From JAVXCQ01 sp036659415 (GTDB lineage Bacteria > Bacillota > Negativicutes > Acidaminococcales > Acidaminococcaceae): a stretch of 64,000 nucleotides of DNA. A model generated the notes under the pieces. The model was not told the DNA's origin and made no database searches. It saw only the letters and a list, made by a program, of their open reading frames with translations. Within the stretch, counting starts at the first letter, position 1; the number at the start of each line of letters is the position of its first letter. The stretch is taken from contig JAVXCQ010000007.1 of NCBI GenBank assembly GCA_036659415.1, positions 1 to 64,000 on the forward strand, given 5' to 3'. The position numbers and the translations under genes are program-made. Shown piece after piece: positions 7,631 to 17,393 of the stretch.

Positions 7631-8743
7631 ATGCAGGCAGTACGTTATGAATTAATTAAAGAATGTCCTGTTACAGGGGCGAGGCTAGGCAAACTACATA
7701 CACCGCACGGAACTTTCCAAACACCGATGTTTATGCCGGTGGGGACACAAGCTACCGTCAAAACTTTAGCACCGGAAGAACTTTACCAGATGGGCTCTCA
7801 GGTTATTTTGTCTAATACCTATCATTTATTTTTGCGACCGGGGCCAGAGCTGGTAGCAAAAGCCGGCGGTTTGCACAAATTTATGAATTATCAGCGCGGA
7901 ATGTTAACAGATAGCGGCGGGTTTCAAGTTTTTAGTTTAGGGGCGATGCGCAAGATTAAAGAAGAGGGCGTAACATTTCGTTCACACATTGACGGTTCAA
8001 AACGTTTTTTATCCCCTGAAATAGCAACGCAAGTACAAGAAGCCTTGGGTGCAGATATTGCGATGGCTTTTGATGAGTGTATACCATATCCGGCAGAGTT
8101 TGCTTATGCGAAAGCTTCAACAGAAAGAACAACGCGGTGGGCACAACGATGTTTGGCAGCACACACGCGGGTCGATCAATCGATGTTTGGCATCGTGCAA
8201 GGGGGCATGTTTCCGGAGCTACGCAAGCTAAGCGCAGATAGCTTGACTGCTATGGATTTTGCAGGCTACGGCATTGGCGGGCTCAGTGTAGGGGAACCGA
8301 AACCGATGATGTATGATATACTTGGACAGACGACGCCCCACTTGCCTAAGGACAAGGCGCGTTACCTGATGGGTGTAGGGACACCGGACTGTATGGTTGA
8401 AGGTGTAGCACTGGGAGTGGATATGTTTGACTGTGTTTTCCCAACACGGGTAGCTAGAAATGGTATGGCAATGATTCCGGAGGGACGCTTAGTAGTACGC
8501 AATGCTAAATATGCGGAGGATTTCCAACCGATTGATGAACGTTGTGGTTGTTATACTTGTCGTAATTATTCGAGGGCTTATATTAGACATCTTTTTAAAG
8601 CTGAGGAAATTTTAGCTTTGCGCTTACTTACAATTCACAATCTTTATTTTCTTTTAGATTTTTCTCGTCAAATGCGAGAAGCAATACAAAATGACCGCTT
8701 TCCACAATTCAAAGCGGAATTTTTAGCCAACTACCAGGATTAA
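7631..8743 (+). CDS. tgt: tRNA-guanine transglycosylase
   Basis: A 370-residue TIM-barrel enzyme that exchanges guanine 34 of GUN anticodons for preQ1. The acid/base aspartate is D94 in TDSGGFQ. The nucleophilic aspartate lies in GVDMFDCVFPTR. The zinc site is CGCYTC with a histidine further on in TIHNLYF. Length matches bacterial Tgt. GTGAGGGTG precedes the ATG. With queA and queH it forms a queuosine gene group; the preQ1 synthesis genes (queCDEF) are not in this window. Confidence 0.98.
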   Translation: MQAVRYELIKECPVTGARLGKLHTPHGTFQTPMFMPVGTQATVKTLAPEELYQMGSQVILSNTYHLFLRPGPELVAKAGGLHKFMNYQRGMLTDSGGFQVFSLGAMRKIKEEGVTFRSHIDGSKRFLSPEIATQVQEALGADIAMAFDECIPYPAEFAYAKASTERTTRWAQRCLAAHTRVDQSMFGIVQGGMFPELRKLSADSLTAMDFAGYGIGGLSVGEPKPMMYDILGQTTPHLPKDKARYLMGVGTPDCMVEGVALGVDMFDCVFPTRVARNGMAMIPEGRLVVRNAKYAEDFQPIDERCGCYTCRNYSRAYIRHLFKAEEILALRLLTIHNLYFLLDFSRQMREAIQNDRFPQFKAEFLANYQD

Positions 8744-8802
8744 AACAGGATTTTTAGGTATTATGCCGAATTAGATTAAAGTGATTAAATGGAGGTGTAG
8801 GT

Positions 8803-9111
8803 ATGGAAGTGTTTGGTGGTGAACCAATGGCAATCGTCAATACGGTCTGGCCATTCTTATTAATGGGTTTTGTGTTTTATTTTATGCTCTATCGTCCGCA
8901 AAAAAAAGAACAGGTTAAACGGGACAAGCTTCTTGGCTCCTTGAAAAAAGGCGACAAAGTAGTGACTATCGGTGGCATTTATGGCACGATTACGACTATC
9001 GGGGAACTTAAAGTAACTTTAATGGTAGCAAACAATGTGGAAGTAGAATTCGTTCGCTCGTCGATTAGCCATTTTCAAGATGCGACTAAGCAAGAATTGG
9101 TAGAAAAATGA
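8803..9111 (+). CDS. yajC: Preprotein translocase subunit YajC
   Basis: A 102-residue protein with one N-terminal membrane helix at about residues 14-30 (hydrophobic, ending FYFMLYRPQKKE). It is followed by a small soluble domain containing KKGDKVVTIGGIYGTI, the YajC signature. YajC joins SecDF as an accessory part of the Sec translocase. GGAGGT lies 6 bases before the ATG. The tgt-yajC-secDF order is widespread in bacteria. Its end overlaps the next gene by four bases. Confidence 0.95.
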   Translation: MEVFGGEPMAIVNTVWPFLLMGFVFYFMLYRPQKKEQVKRDKLLGSLKKGDKVVTIGGIYGTITTIGELKVTLMVANNVEVEFVRSSISHFQDATKQELVEK

Positions 9112-9671
9112 TCAACAAACCAGACTTGCGCAAGCAGTTAAAAAGTTTGCGCAAGCAGTTTAATTTGTTGGAAATGACTGCTTGGAATCAAACATTGGCC
9201 ACACAGATTTTGGAGAGTGCGGCTTATCATGAGGCTAGTTCGCTATTGGGGTATCTGTCCTTTGGACAGGAAGCTTCGATGGATTTAGTCTTGCAACAAG
9301 CGCTGGCTGATGGTAAAATAGTTTGCGTGCCGGAGATTTTGACGGAGACCACTATACAGGCAGTTCAACTTAGCGATTTGCAGGCTGTAACTGTTGGAAA
9401 ATATGGTATTCGTACTCCTTTGTCATCGACACGAATTGTGTGTGCGTCTAAACTTGACCTTGTTTTGGTTCCGGGATTAGGCTTTTCTAAAGAGGGCAAG
9501 AGATTGGGTATGGGCGCGGGTTATTATGACCGGTTCTTACCACAAGTCCCTCCAGCTCAAATCGTAGGCGTTTGTTACCAAGCTCAAATTTGTGACAATA
9601 TTCCTGTGAACGAAAACGATGTCAAGATGGCGTATTTAGTGACGGAGCAAGGTTGGATAGTATGCAGTTAA
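9108..9671 (+). CDS. 5-formyltetrahydrofolate cyclo-ligase
   Basis: A 187-residue enzyme that turns 5-formyl-THF into 5,10-methenyl-THF using ATP. The family signature KRLGMGAGYYDRFL lies at about residues 130-145. An N-terminal basic region (DLRKQLKSLRKQ) and a VPxI-type segment are as expected. The ATG overlaps the yajC stop (ATGA), so translation is coupled. Its insertion between yajC and secD separates the two Sec accessory genes by one metabolic gene without breaking the operon. Confidence 0.92.
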   Translation: MINKPDLRKQLKSLRKQFNLLEMTAWNQTLATQILESAAYHEASSLLGYLSFGQEASMDLVLQQALADGKIVCVPEILTETTIQAVQLSDLQAVTVGKYGIRTPLSSTRIVCASKLDLVLVPGLGFSKEGKRLGMGAGYYDRFLPQVPPAQIVGVCYQAQICDNIPVNENDVKMAYLVTEQGWIVCS

Positions 9672-9715
9672 ACCCAAATAAGATGAGTGGTAACTATTGA
9701 TTGGAGGAGACTAAT

Positions 9716-10945
9716 TTGAGATGGGACAATATGACCAAGTTTTTGGTTATGGCCTTAGCAATAATTTTAGGCTTTGTATTTTTCATTAAACCATTATCAC
9801 TGTCCATTAAACAAGGCTTGGACTTGCAGGGTGGAACACATGTTGTGTTACAGGCAGTAGATACCCCGGATGCGAAGGTAACTGATGACGCTGTTAATCG
9901 GGTAGTAAAAGTCATTGAGCGTCGCGTGAATGAGCTTGGTTTAACTGAGCCGGTAATTCAACGCCAAGGTAAGGATCGTATTATAGTCGAGCTACCAGGT
10001 GTAAAGGATCCTGAAAAGGCAATCCAAATGTTAGGACGTACTGCTTTATTGGAATTTAAGGATGTAAGTGGCAAGACTGTCTTAACGGGTAAGGATTTAA
10101 AAGATTCTAAAGCACAAGTCGGGCAAAATTCTCAAGCAGTGGTAGGCTTAGAATTTAACGATGAAGGTGCGAAGAAATTTGGTAGTTTAACGGCCAAAAA
10201 TGTGGGCAAACCAATTTCTATTTTACTTGATGGGGAAGTATTGACTAGCCCTGTGGTACAAGAGGCTATTACCGGAGGCAAGGCACAGATTTCCGGTTCA
10301 CGTAATGTTGAAGAAGCTGAACATTTAGCTATTTTGCTACGTAGTGGCTCTTTACCGGTTAAAGTTGAGATGATGGAAAACCGTACTGTGGGGCCGACTT
10401 TGGGACAAGATTCCAAGGATAAGAGTGTGAAGGCTTTTGGCATTGGTATTGCAGGAGTTTTTATTTTCATGTTGTTATTTTATCGAGTATCAGGCTTGGT
10501 GGCCGATATTATTCTTTTGTTGTACGTCATGTTATTATTGCTAGTCATGAGATATTTAAACGCTACGTTAACGTTACCAGGTATTGCGGGGATTATATTG
10601 TCCATCGGTATGGCCGTTGACGCTAATGTACTGATTTTCGAGCGATTTAAAGAAGAAATATTGGCGGGCAAAAGTTTGCGCTCTGCAATGGAGGCCGGTT
10701 TCTCCCGTGCGTTTGTGACGATTTTTGACTCCAACGTTACGACTTTGATGGCGGCTTTAGTTTTGTTTTATTTGGGCACGGGCCCAATTAAAGGGTTTGC
10801 GGTTACCTTAGCTTTGGGTGTTACTTTGAGTATGTTCACAGCTATAACTGTAACTCGTTATATGCTACGGTTCTTGATTGGCAGTAATTTAATCAAAAAC
10901 CCAGCCTTCTTTGGCGGCAAAGCTCCTAAGGAGGTGGAAAAATAA
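9716..10945 (+). CDS. secD: Protein translocase subunit SecD
   Basis: A 409-residue inner-membrane RND-type protein that uses the proton gradient to help proteins leave the Sec channel. One N-terminal membrane helix is followed by GLDLQGGTHVVLQ and a periplasmic P1 domain. Five C-terminal helices contain GIAGIILSIGMAVDANVLIFERF, the signature segment of SecD. It is shorter than the E. coli protein, as in many Firmicutes. TTG at 9716 is chosen because GGAGGAG ends 6 bases before it. The stop overlaps the secF start by one base. Confidence 0.95.
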   Translation: MRWDNMTKFLVMALAIILGFVFFIKPLSLSIKQGLDLQGGTHVVLQAVDTPDAKVTDDAVNRVVKVIERRVNELGLTEPVIQRQGKDRIIVELPGVKDPEKAIQMLGRTALLEFKDVSGKTVLTGKDLKDSKAQVGQNSQAVVGLEFNDEGAKKFGSLTAKNVGKPISILLDGEVLTSPVVQEAITGGKAQISGSRNVEEAEHLAILLRSGSLPVKVEMMENRTVGPTLGQDSKDKSVKAFGIGIAGVFIFMLLFYRVSGLVADIILLLYVMLLLLVMRYLNATLTLPGIAGIILSIGMAVDANVLIFERFKEEILAGKSLRSAMEAGFSRAFVTIFDSNVTTLMAALVLFYLGTGPIKGFAVTLALGVTLSMFTAITVTRYMLRFLIGSNLIKNPAFFGGKAPKEVEK

Positions 10946-11823
10946 TGTTTTCAATCGTAAAAAATTACAAAATTTTCTTTTCTATAACAATTATTTTCTT
11001 GTTGGTAGGTATTGGTTCTATGCTAACGCGAGGCTTCAATCTAGGTATTGATTTTACCGGCGGTAGTATTATTGACATTACCTTCAACCAAACAGTTAGT
11101 GTTTCTGCTGTGAGGGATGTACTTAAGGAACACAAACTGGGTAATAGTGTGATTCAGCTGGCGACTTCTGATAGCAATGCTACAGAAGGAAAAACTGTAC
11201 TCATTCGTACTGGCGTCATTGGCGATGAACAAAGACGGGAAACCATGGACGCCTTGCAAAGTAAATTGGGTGATTACCAAATTCAAAGAGTAGAACAAGT
11301 AGGTGCTACTGTTGGTCAAGAGTTAGTGCAGCAAGCAGTACTGGCGATTGTTTTATCTTGGATTTTGATGATTATTTATATTACCTGGCGTTTTGAGTTT
11401 AAATTTGCTATTGCCGCAATCATTGCGTTGATTATTGATGTTATGGTTGTGCTTAGTTACTTCTCTTTGTTCTATTTGGAACTGGATTCTTCCTTTGTGG
11501 CAGCGCTACTGACGGTAGTTGGTTATTCTATTAATGGTACGATTGTTATTTTTGATCGTATCCGTGAAAATCTGAAAGGGCATCGTCGCAATGAAAATCT
11601 AGGGGATATGGTAGATCGTAGTATTTGGCAATGTATGACCCGTTCTTTTTATACGGTGCTATCCTCTTTATTTGCTATAGTGGCTATCTTTTTATTCGGT
11701 GGTGAAACCATTAGAAACTTCTCCTTTGCCATGCTAATCGGTTTTTCCAGTGGTGCTTATACTTCTATCTTGTTAGCAGGACCATTGTGGAAAGCTTTAA
11801 AAGAACATAAGCATACAGCTTAA
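10945..11823 (+). CDS. secF: Protein translocase subunit SecF
   Basis: A 292-residue partner of SecD. It has an N-terminal membrane helix, the signature GIDFTGGSIIDI at about residues 33-44, a small extracytoplasmic domain and five further helices with GYSINGTIVIFDRIREN. Length is usual for SecF. The ATG shares its A with the secD stop, and AAGGAGG inside the end of secD is the ribosome site. A strong terminator follows, closing the long operon that begins at yebC or ruvC. Confidence 0.95.
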   Translation: MFSIVKNYKIFFSITIIFLLVGIGSMLTRGFNLGIDFTGGSIIDITFNQTVSVSAVRDVLKEHKLGNSVIQLATSDSNATEGKTVLIRTGVIGDEQRRETMDALQSKLGDYQIQRVEQVGATVGQELVQQAVLAIVLSWILMIIYITWRFEFKFAIAAIIALIIDVMVVLSYFSLFYLELDSSFVAALLTVVGYSINGTIVIFDRIRENLKGHRRNENLGDMVDRSIWQCMTRSFYTVLSSLFAIVAIFLFGGETIRNFSFAMLIGFSSGAYTSILLAGPLWKALKEHKHTA

Positions 11824-11841
11824 ACTTAACAAAATAGTTGA

Positions 11842-11878
11842 AATACAGGCCTGAATTAGTCAGGCCTGTATTTTTTTT
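11842..11878 (+). terminator. Strong rho-independent terminator after secF
   Basis: A perfect 13-bp stem (AATACAGGCCTGA with its complement), a 5-base loop and an eight-T run. It ends the ruv-que-sec transcription unit. Confidence 0.92.
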
Positions 11879-11952
11879 GCCCAAAGAAAGGATTTTCTTT
11901 GAAAAAATAGAATTAGTAAACAATAGTAACTATTTGAAATGGAGTGATCATA

Positions 11953-12303
11953 GTGTTTTATGTTATTATGATGTTAATTATCAGCGTAGGGGTTGCCTTG
12001 TTTGCAGTGCAAAATGCCATGATGGTGGATGTTAGCTTTTTAACTCTGAAGTTTACTACTAGTTTAGTGATGGTTATTATTCTAGCGTTATTGGCTGGGG
12101 TACTCATTACCCTTTGCTGGGTGTTAAAAATGAAAGCGGAACACTATTTAAAAGATAAAAAAACGCAAGAAACCATGGAGCAATTACGAACTAAAAATCT
12201 AAAGCTAGAAGAAGAATTAGGAATGCTACGCTATACACAAAAGCAAAGAGCTGATGCTAGCACGACAATAACTGATCTAACAACCAGTGGTCAAATTAGA
12301 TAA
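11953..12303 (+). CDS. LapA domain (DUF1049) membrane protein
   Basis: A 116-residue inner-membrane protein with two hydrophobic helices at about residues 2-16 and 35-57. A charged, probably coiled-coil tail with repeated E, K and Q follows. The FAVQNAxxVDVSFL segment after the first helix is typical of LapA (YciM-partner) proteins, which in Gram-negative bacteria link LPS-assembly regulation to the membrane. Its role in Firmicutes is not established. GTG at 11953 is chosen because GGAGTGA ends 5 bases before it. It leads the recJ-rel group. Confidence 0.75.
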   Translation: MFYVIMMLIISVGVALFAVQNAMMVDVSFLTLKFTTSLVMVIILALLAGVLITLCWVLKMKAEHYLKDKKTQETMEQLRTKNLKLEEELGMLRYTQKQRADASTTITDLTTSGQIR

Positions 12304-12322
12304 AAGAACTGATGGGGTAGTA

Positions 12323-14665
12323 ATGTTAAATAGAAAAATAATTTTACAAGAAAAAGAGGACAAGCAACAGGCTGTACAGTTGGCTAAGGCGGTAGGTATT
12401 TCTCCACTACTGGCAGAAATTTTGATTAGCCGTGGTTACACGGATGTAGCTACAGTAAAAACTTTTCTCTATGGTGCTTTGCAACCTTTTCATGATCCGT
12501 TTTTACTGAAGGACATGGAGCCGGCGGTAGAGAGAATTATTTTGGCACTGAACAGGGATGAAAAGATTACTATTTATGGAGATTACGACGTTGATGGCAT
12601 CACAGCCAGCTCTCTTCTATATTCGTTTCTGCGAGATGCCAAGGCTAGAGTGGATGTATACATCCCAAAACGCGAAAACGAAGGTTATGGACTAAATATA
12701 GACGCTATAAGCATGTTGTATGCACGAGGAACCAGACTGATAATTTCGGTAGATTGCGGTATTAGTGGCGTTGACGAGGTGGCAGCGATGCCAGCTGATA
12801 TGGATATAATTATTTCTGACCATCATCGTCCGCCGGAGGTTTTACCACAGGCGTTAGCTATTATTAATCCACACCAAGTGGATTGCGCCTACCCGTTCAA
12901 GGACTTGGCAGGTGTTGGCGTGGCGTTTAAGCTTTGCCAAGGTTTGCACGCTACGTTGCAACCGGGAGCTCCTTTGTGGCAAAAATATCTAGAGTTTGTG
13001 ACTTTGGGAACGGTTGCTGATATTGTGCCTTTACAAGGAGAAAACCGGGCATTAGTTAAACTAGGTTTAGCGGCAATGCAAGCTACAAAAAACATTGGGT
13101 TACTAGAATTAATGAAAATCAGTGGTTGTGCGGAAAAACAAATTACTGCTGAGACCATTGCTTTTAATTTAGCCCCTCGCATGAACGCAGCCGGACGTTT
13201 GGAACATGCTATGTCAGCTGTACAGCTTTTGGTTACGGAAAATCGCGAAGAAGCGCAAGCGATTGCTCTTAAATTAAATAATGAAAATTTAGCTCGTCAG
13301 GAAATAAGTAGCACTATTTTTAAAGAAGCGGAAGCACTCTTGCAACAGCAAGCCAGTATAGATACAGCTATTGTGTTGGCACAAGCTGGTTGGCACCAGG
13401 GAGTAATTGGCATTGTGGCTTCGCGTTTAGTCGATAAATATCATCTGCCAACTATTCTTTTGAGTATTGACGGGGAAAAAGCTAAAGGTTCCTGCCGCAG
13501 TATAGTTGCGCTCAACCTGTATGAAGCGTTAGACAGTTGTCGGGAATTATTGGTACAATTTGGTGGTCACAGTCAAGCGGCAGGGCTAACTTGCACCACT
13601 GATAATATAGCCGGGTTTACCGCCAAATTCAGACAGGAAGTTGCGAAGCGATTAACAGCGGAGGATTATTTGCCGGTTTTGAAACCGGAGGTTATTGTGC
13701 CTGTGGAGCAAGTCGTCACGGTGGAACTATTGCAAGAATTAAAACTTTTAGAGCCTTTTGGGGCAGCCAATGCTGCTCCAGTTTTTGCTTTCGCGCAGGC
13801 GAAAGTAAGAAATGCCAGCTTAATGGGGGCAGAAAAAAAACATTTGCGCTTAGCCATTGATTTTGGTACGACCTCCTACAAGGGTATTATTTGGAATCAA
13901 GCTCAATGGTTTTATGGTCTGTATAATTATAGTGTTGTCACCGTTGCTTTTGCACCCAAGATTAATATTTGGAAAGATACTACTAGCGTAGATTTGCAGA
14001 TTTTGGCCATTAATCCACGACGATGTATTTTCGACTATCGTATTGCTCAGATTGATAAGCAGTCGCTTTTAAAAAACATTTTACAAACAGGGGAAAAAAC
14101 AGTAATATATGTTGATAGCGACAATGTTTCGTTGGCACTGCCCAGAGCAAAAAATGCCACTGTTTTACCTTACGGGCAGCAACCGGAGCAGGCTACCTAT
14201 ACCCAGGTTGTTTTTTATGATTTACCGCGAGTGAATATTTTTGAACAAGAAAATTTTCCCTTGGCGGCAGGTGCAGATGTGAGTCTGTATTTACTTTATA
14301 GAAATGATGATTTTAATTTGGCACAGCAACGATTAGAGCAAGAATATCCGGATCGCAAACATTTAGTTGCGGTTTATAAATTTTTATCGGAGCTTTTAAA
14401 ACGGCAAGGTGTGGCTCAAGTGGAGGCTTTATTAGGGGTGCATAGTGCTTTGGAGAATAAAATAAGTAGCAATGATTTAAAAATTTTTAGTGAGTTAAAT
14501 TTTATTAAATTAGAGCAAGGACAAATCAGTATGCACTCCAATAAAAAAAATGAGCTGGAGCATGCTAAAACTTTTTGTGTTTTGCGAGCAGAGTATCAGC
14601 AAATAATTAATAATTTACAGGTTAATTTGCAACTAGCGGCCTGTAAAATTGCGAAGTTGTGGTAG
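12323..14665 (+). CDS. recJ: Single-stranded-DNA-specific exonuclease RecJ
   Basis: A 780-residue 5'-3' exonuclease acting in recombination and mismatch or base repair. The DHH phosphoesterase core shows YGDYDVDGITA, SVDCGISG and SDHHRPPE (D at about residue 166). The DHHA1 part has GGHSQAAGL near residue 414, followed by an OB domain. About 220 further C-terminal residues match the longer Firmicutes form rather than the roughly 580-residue E. coli form. The ATG at 12323 follows a GGGG-type ribosome site. An earlier in-frame GTG at 12287 would overlap the preceding gene. Confidence 0.95.
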   Translation: MLNRKIILQEKEDKQQAVQLAKAVGISPLLAEILISRGYTDVATVKTFLYGALQPFHDPFLLKDMEPAVERIILALNRDEKITIYGDYDVDGITASSLLYSFLRDAKARVDVYIPKRENEGYGLNIDAISMLYARGTRLIISVDCGISGVDEVAAMPADMDIIISDHHRPPEVLPQALAIINPHQVDCAYPFKDLAGVGVAFKLCQGLHATLQPGAPLWQKYLEFVTLGTVADIVPLQGENRALVKLGLAAMQATKNIGLLELMKISGCAEKQITAETIAFNLAPRMNAAGRLEHAMSAVQLLVTENREEAQAIALKLNNENLARQEISSTIFKEAEALLQQQASIDTAIVLAQAGWHQGVIGIVASRLVDKYHLPTILLSIDGEKAKGSCRSIVALNLYEALDSCRELLVQFGGHSQAAGLTCTTDNIAGFTAKFRQEVAKRLTAEDYLPVLKPEVIVPVEQVVTVELLQELKLLEPFGAANAAPVFAFAQAKVRNASLMGAEKKHLRLAIDFGTTSYKGIIWNQAQWFYGLYNYSVVTVAFAPKINIWKDTTSVDLQILAINPRRCIFDYRIAQIDKQSLLKNILQTGEKTVIYVDSDNVSLALPRAKNATVLPYGQQPEQATYTQVVFYDLPRVNIFEQENFPLAAGADVSLYLLYRNDDFNLAQQRLEQEYPDRKHLVAVYKFLSELLKRQGVAQVEALLGVHSALENKISSNDLKIFSELNFIKLEQGQISMHSNKKNELEHAKTFCVLRAEYQQIINNLQVNLQLAACKIAKLW

Positions 14666-14695
14666 AGTAAAGACAGTATATAAGGGAGCGCCATT

Positions 14696-16921
14696 ATGCC
14701 AGAAGTTGAAACGGTACTTAATATTGAAGACTTTTTCAAAAAAATATCGCAATATTTGTCACCCGAGCAGATAGCAATTGTTAAGCGTGCCTATGAATTG
14801 GCGGCAGAGGCACACGCAGCGCAAAGACGGGCGTCAGGCGAACCGTATATTATTCATCCGTTGGGTGTGGCTACGATTTTGGCACATTTACAACTAGATG
14901 AATTAACCTTGGCCGCGGCATTTTTGCACGATGTAGTAGAAGATACGGATATTTCCTTGGAGAAAATAACAGAAATGTTCGGGGAGAAAGTAGCCGCTTT
15001 GGTTGACGGTGTTACCAAGTTAAGCAAGATTGAGTATATTTCTAAAGAAGAGCAGCAGGTAGAAAATTATCGCAAAATGTTTTTGGCCATGGCTAAGGAT
15101 ATTAGGGTAGTAATGATTAAACTTGCTGACCGCCTACATAATATGCGGACGATGCGCTATATGCCAACGCATAAACAACAGTCTATTTCCAGAGAAACCA
15201 TGGAAATTTATGCACCACTGGCACATCGGCTAGGCATTTATACGATTAAATGGGAACTGGAAGATTTGTCTTTTCGTTACACGGAACCGGATCGCTACTA
15301 TGATTTGGTCGAGCAGGTGAAAGTTAAGCGGAAAGAGCGCGAGGCCATGATTAATGATGCTATGACGGAGATCAAAGAGCATCTGGATCAAATGGGCATT
15401 CATTGCGAAATCCAAGGCCGACCTAAGAATTTTTATAGTATTCATAAAAAAATGTTGCGTGATCACAAAGATTTGAGTGAAATCTTTGACTTGCTAGCAA
15501 TACGTGTTTTGGTGGATTCAGTCAAAGATTGTTATGGTACGCTAGGGATTGTTCATAGTTTGTGGCGCCCAATACCGGGACGATTTAAGGATTACGTGGC
15601 AGTGCCAAAATCTAATATGTATCAATCTTTGCACACTACAGTTTTGTCCGGCAATGGACAACCATTGGAAATTCAAATTAGGACTTTTGAAATGCACCGT
15701 ATTTCTGAATACGGAATTGCAGCACATTGGCGCTATAAAGAGGCCGGTAATTCTCCGAAACAGGGGCAGAGCTCGGATAAAACCTTTGATGCTAAACTTT
15801 CTTGGCTACGCCAATTGCTAGAGTGGCACCAAGATATGCGAGATCCGCATGAATTTGTCAATACAGTAAAGATGGATGTTTTTGCAGATGAAGTTTTTGT
15901 TTTTACTCCTCGTGGGGATGTTATTGATTTACCGGTAGGTTCTATTCCTATTGATTTCGCTTATCGTATTCACACTGATGTAGGCAATCGCTGTGTGGGT
16001 GCTAAAGTCAATGGGCGCATTGTGCCTTTGGAGTACAAACTTAATAATGGTGATATTGTGGAGGTAATTACTTCCAAACAGGCTAATGGTCCTAGCCGTG
16101 ACTGGCTCAATATTGTTGGTTCATCAGAAAGCCGCAATAAAATCCGGCAATGGTTTAAAAAAGAACGCCGTGAGGATAATATTCTTAAGGGCCGCGAGAT
16201 GCTGGAAAAAGAGTGCAAGCGTCTTGGTTATGAAACCAAAGCTCTTTTACGGGTTGATAATTTAAAAGAAATTGCAAACAAGTTGCACGTGGATGCCGAT
16301 GATAATCTACTGGCAGCACTGGGCTACGGGGGCGTAACGTTAAAAACGGTTGTTACGAAGCTGGTAGAAATTTACAAAAAAGAACAAAAGCAAAATACAA
16401 CCAAGGATTTATCCCAGTTACTGGCGGATTTAAAACCACGAACTTCTAAAGCAAAAAGTAGTCATGGCATTTTAGTTAAAGGTGAAGATGGTATTTTAGT
16501 CAAGATGGCTAAATGTTGCAATCCGATACCTGGTGACGCTGTGATTGGCTATATTACACGAGGTAGAGGTATTTCCGTTCATCGTACCGATTGTCCTAAT
16601 GTTTTAACCAATAATGAAGAAGACAATCGCATTATTGATGTAGCTTGGGATATTGATACAGATGCAGTTTATCACGTTTCTTTGCAAGTAAGTTCAACGG
16701 ACAGTCCGGGCGTCATGGCTGATATTATGATGGTAATGTCGGAAGCAAAAGTAAATATTAATGCCATTAATGCGAGGACAGATAAACATAAAACGGCAAT
16801 TATTAATCTAGGCGTGGATATTCGCAATGCGGAACAATTGACGTTAATCAGTGGCAAAATTAGAGGATTAAAGGGTGTTTTCAGCGTGGAACGCAATGTA
16901 GCTACATCGATAGGGGGCTGA
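14696..16921 (+). CDS. rel: Bifunctional (p)ppGpp synthetase/hydrolase Rel
   Basis: A 741-residue stringent-response enzyme. The HD hydrolase domain shows HPLGVA, FLHDVVEDTD and IKLADRLHNMRT within residues 50-155. The synthetase domain shows DLLAIRVLV and RFKDYVAVPKSNMYQSLHTT at about residues 265-320. The TGS domain (EVFVFTPRGDVIDLP) starts near residue 398. A Zn-finger/ACT tail with AKCCNPIPGD and HRTDCPN ends the protein. All catalytic regions appear intact, so both activities are expected. It is followed by dtd after only 4 bases, as in many Firmicutes. Confidence 0.97.
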   Translation: MPEVETVLNIEDFFKKISQYLSPEQIAIVKRAYELAAEAHAAQRRASGEPYIIHPLGVATILAHLQLDELTLAAAFLHDVVEDTDISLEKITEMFGEKVAALVDGVTKLSKIEYISKEEQQVENYRKMFLAMAKDIRVVMIKLADRLHNMRTMRYMPTHKQQSISRETMEIYAPLAHRLGIYTIKWELEDLSFRYTEPDRYYDLVEQVKVKRKEREAMINDAMTEIKEHLDQMGIHCEIQGRPKNFYSIHKKMLRDHKDLSEIFDLLAIRVLVDSVKDCYGTLGIVHSLWRPIPGRFKDYVAVPKSNMYQSLHTTVLSGNGQPLEIQIRTFEMHRISEYGIAAHWRYKEAGNSPKQGQSSDKTFDAKLSWLRQLLEWHQDMRDPHEFVNTVKMDVFADEVFVFTPRGDVIDLPVGSIPIDFAYRIHTDVGNRCVGAKVNGRIVPLEYKLNNGDIVEVITSKQANGPSRDWLNIVGSSESRNKIRQWFKKERREDNILKGREMLEKECKRLGYETKALLRVDNLKEIANKLHVDADDNLLAALGYGGVTLKTVVTKLVEIYKKEQKQNTTKDLSQLLADLKPRTSKAKSSHGILVKGEDGILVKMAKCCNPIPGDAVIGYITRGRGISVHRTDCPNVLTNNEEDNRIIDVAWDIDTDAVYHVSLQVSSTDSPGVMADIMMVMSEAKVNINAINARTDKHKTAIINLGVDIRNAEQLTLISGKIRGLKGVFSVERNVATSIGG

Positions 16922-16925
16922 TATC

Positions 16926-17375
16926 TTGCGGGCAGTAGTACAAAGAGTAGAGAGTGCGGCCGTAACTGTGGGTACAACTCAAGTTGGTGCTATTAGGAAA
17001 GGACTTTTAGTTCTGCTAGGGGTAGCTAAGTCTGACACAGTAGGGGATCTTACTTATTTAGCGAACAAAATCATTAATTTACGTATTTTTGAAGATGACC
17101 AGGGCAAAATGAATGAGTCCATTTTGGCTGTAGCGGGAGAATTATTGGTTGTGTCGCAATTTACGCTTTATGGCGATTGTCGTAAAGGGCGTCGACCCGC
17201 TTTTGATGAAGCCGCAGGAGCAGAGCTGGCCAAGTCATATTATGAACAATTTACTGCGTATGTCGCTAGCAAAGGTTTAAAAGTGGCTACAGGCCAGTTT
17301 CAAGCGCATATGTTGGTTAGTTTAGTTAATAATGGACCGGTTACAATTTTGCTCGACAGCAATAAAAACTTTTGA
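16926..17375 (+). CDS. dtd: D-aminoacyl-tRNA deacylase Dtd
   Basis: A 149-residue homodimeric enzyme that removes D-amino acids (and glycine mischarged on tRNA-Ala) from tRNA. The two active-site motifs are present: SQFTLYGD at about residues 78-85 and NNGPVTILLD near the C-terminus. It starts MRAVVQRV from a TTG codon at 16926, after a G-rich ribosome site within the rel end. The rel-dtd pairing is conserved in Firmicutes. Confidence 0.96.
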   Translation: MRAVVQRVESAAVTVGTTQVGAIRKGLLVLLGVAKSDTVGDLTYLANKIINLRIFEDDQGKMNESILAVAGELLVVSQFTLYGDCRKGRRPAFDEAAGAELAKSYYEQFTAYVASKGLKVATGQFQAHMLVSLVNNGPVTILLDSNKNF

Positions 17376-17393
17376 TTTATTTGGAGGAACAGT

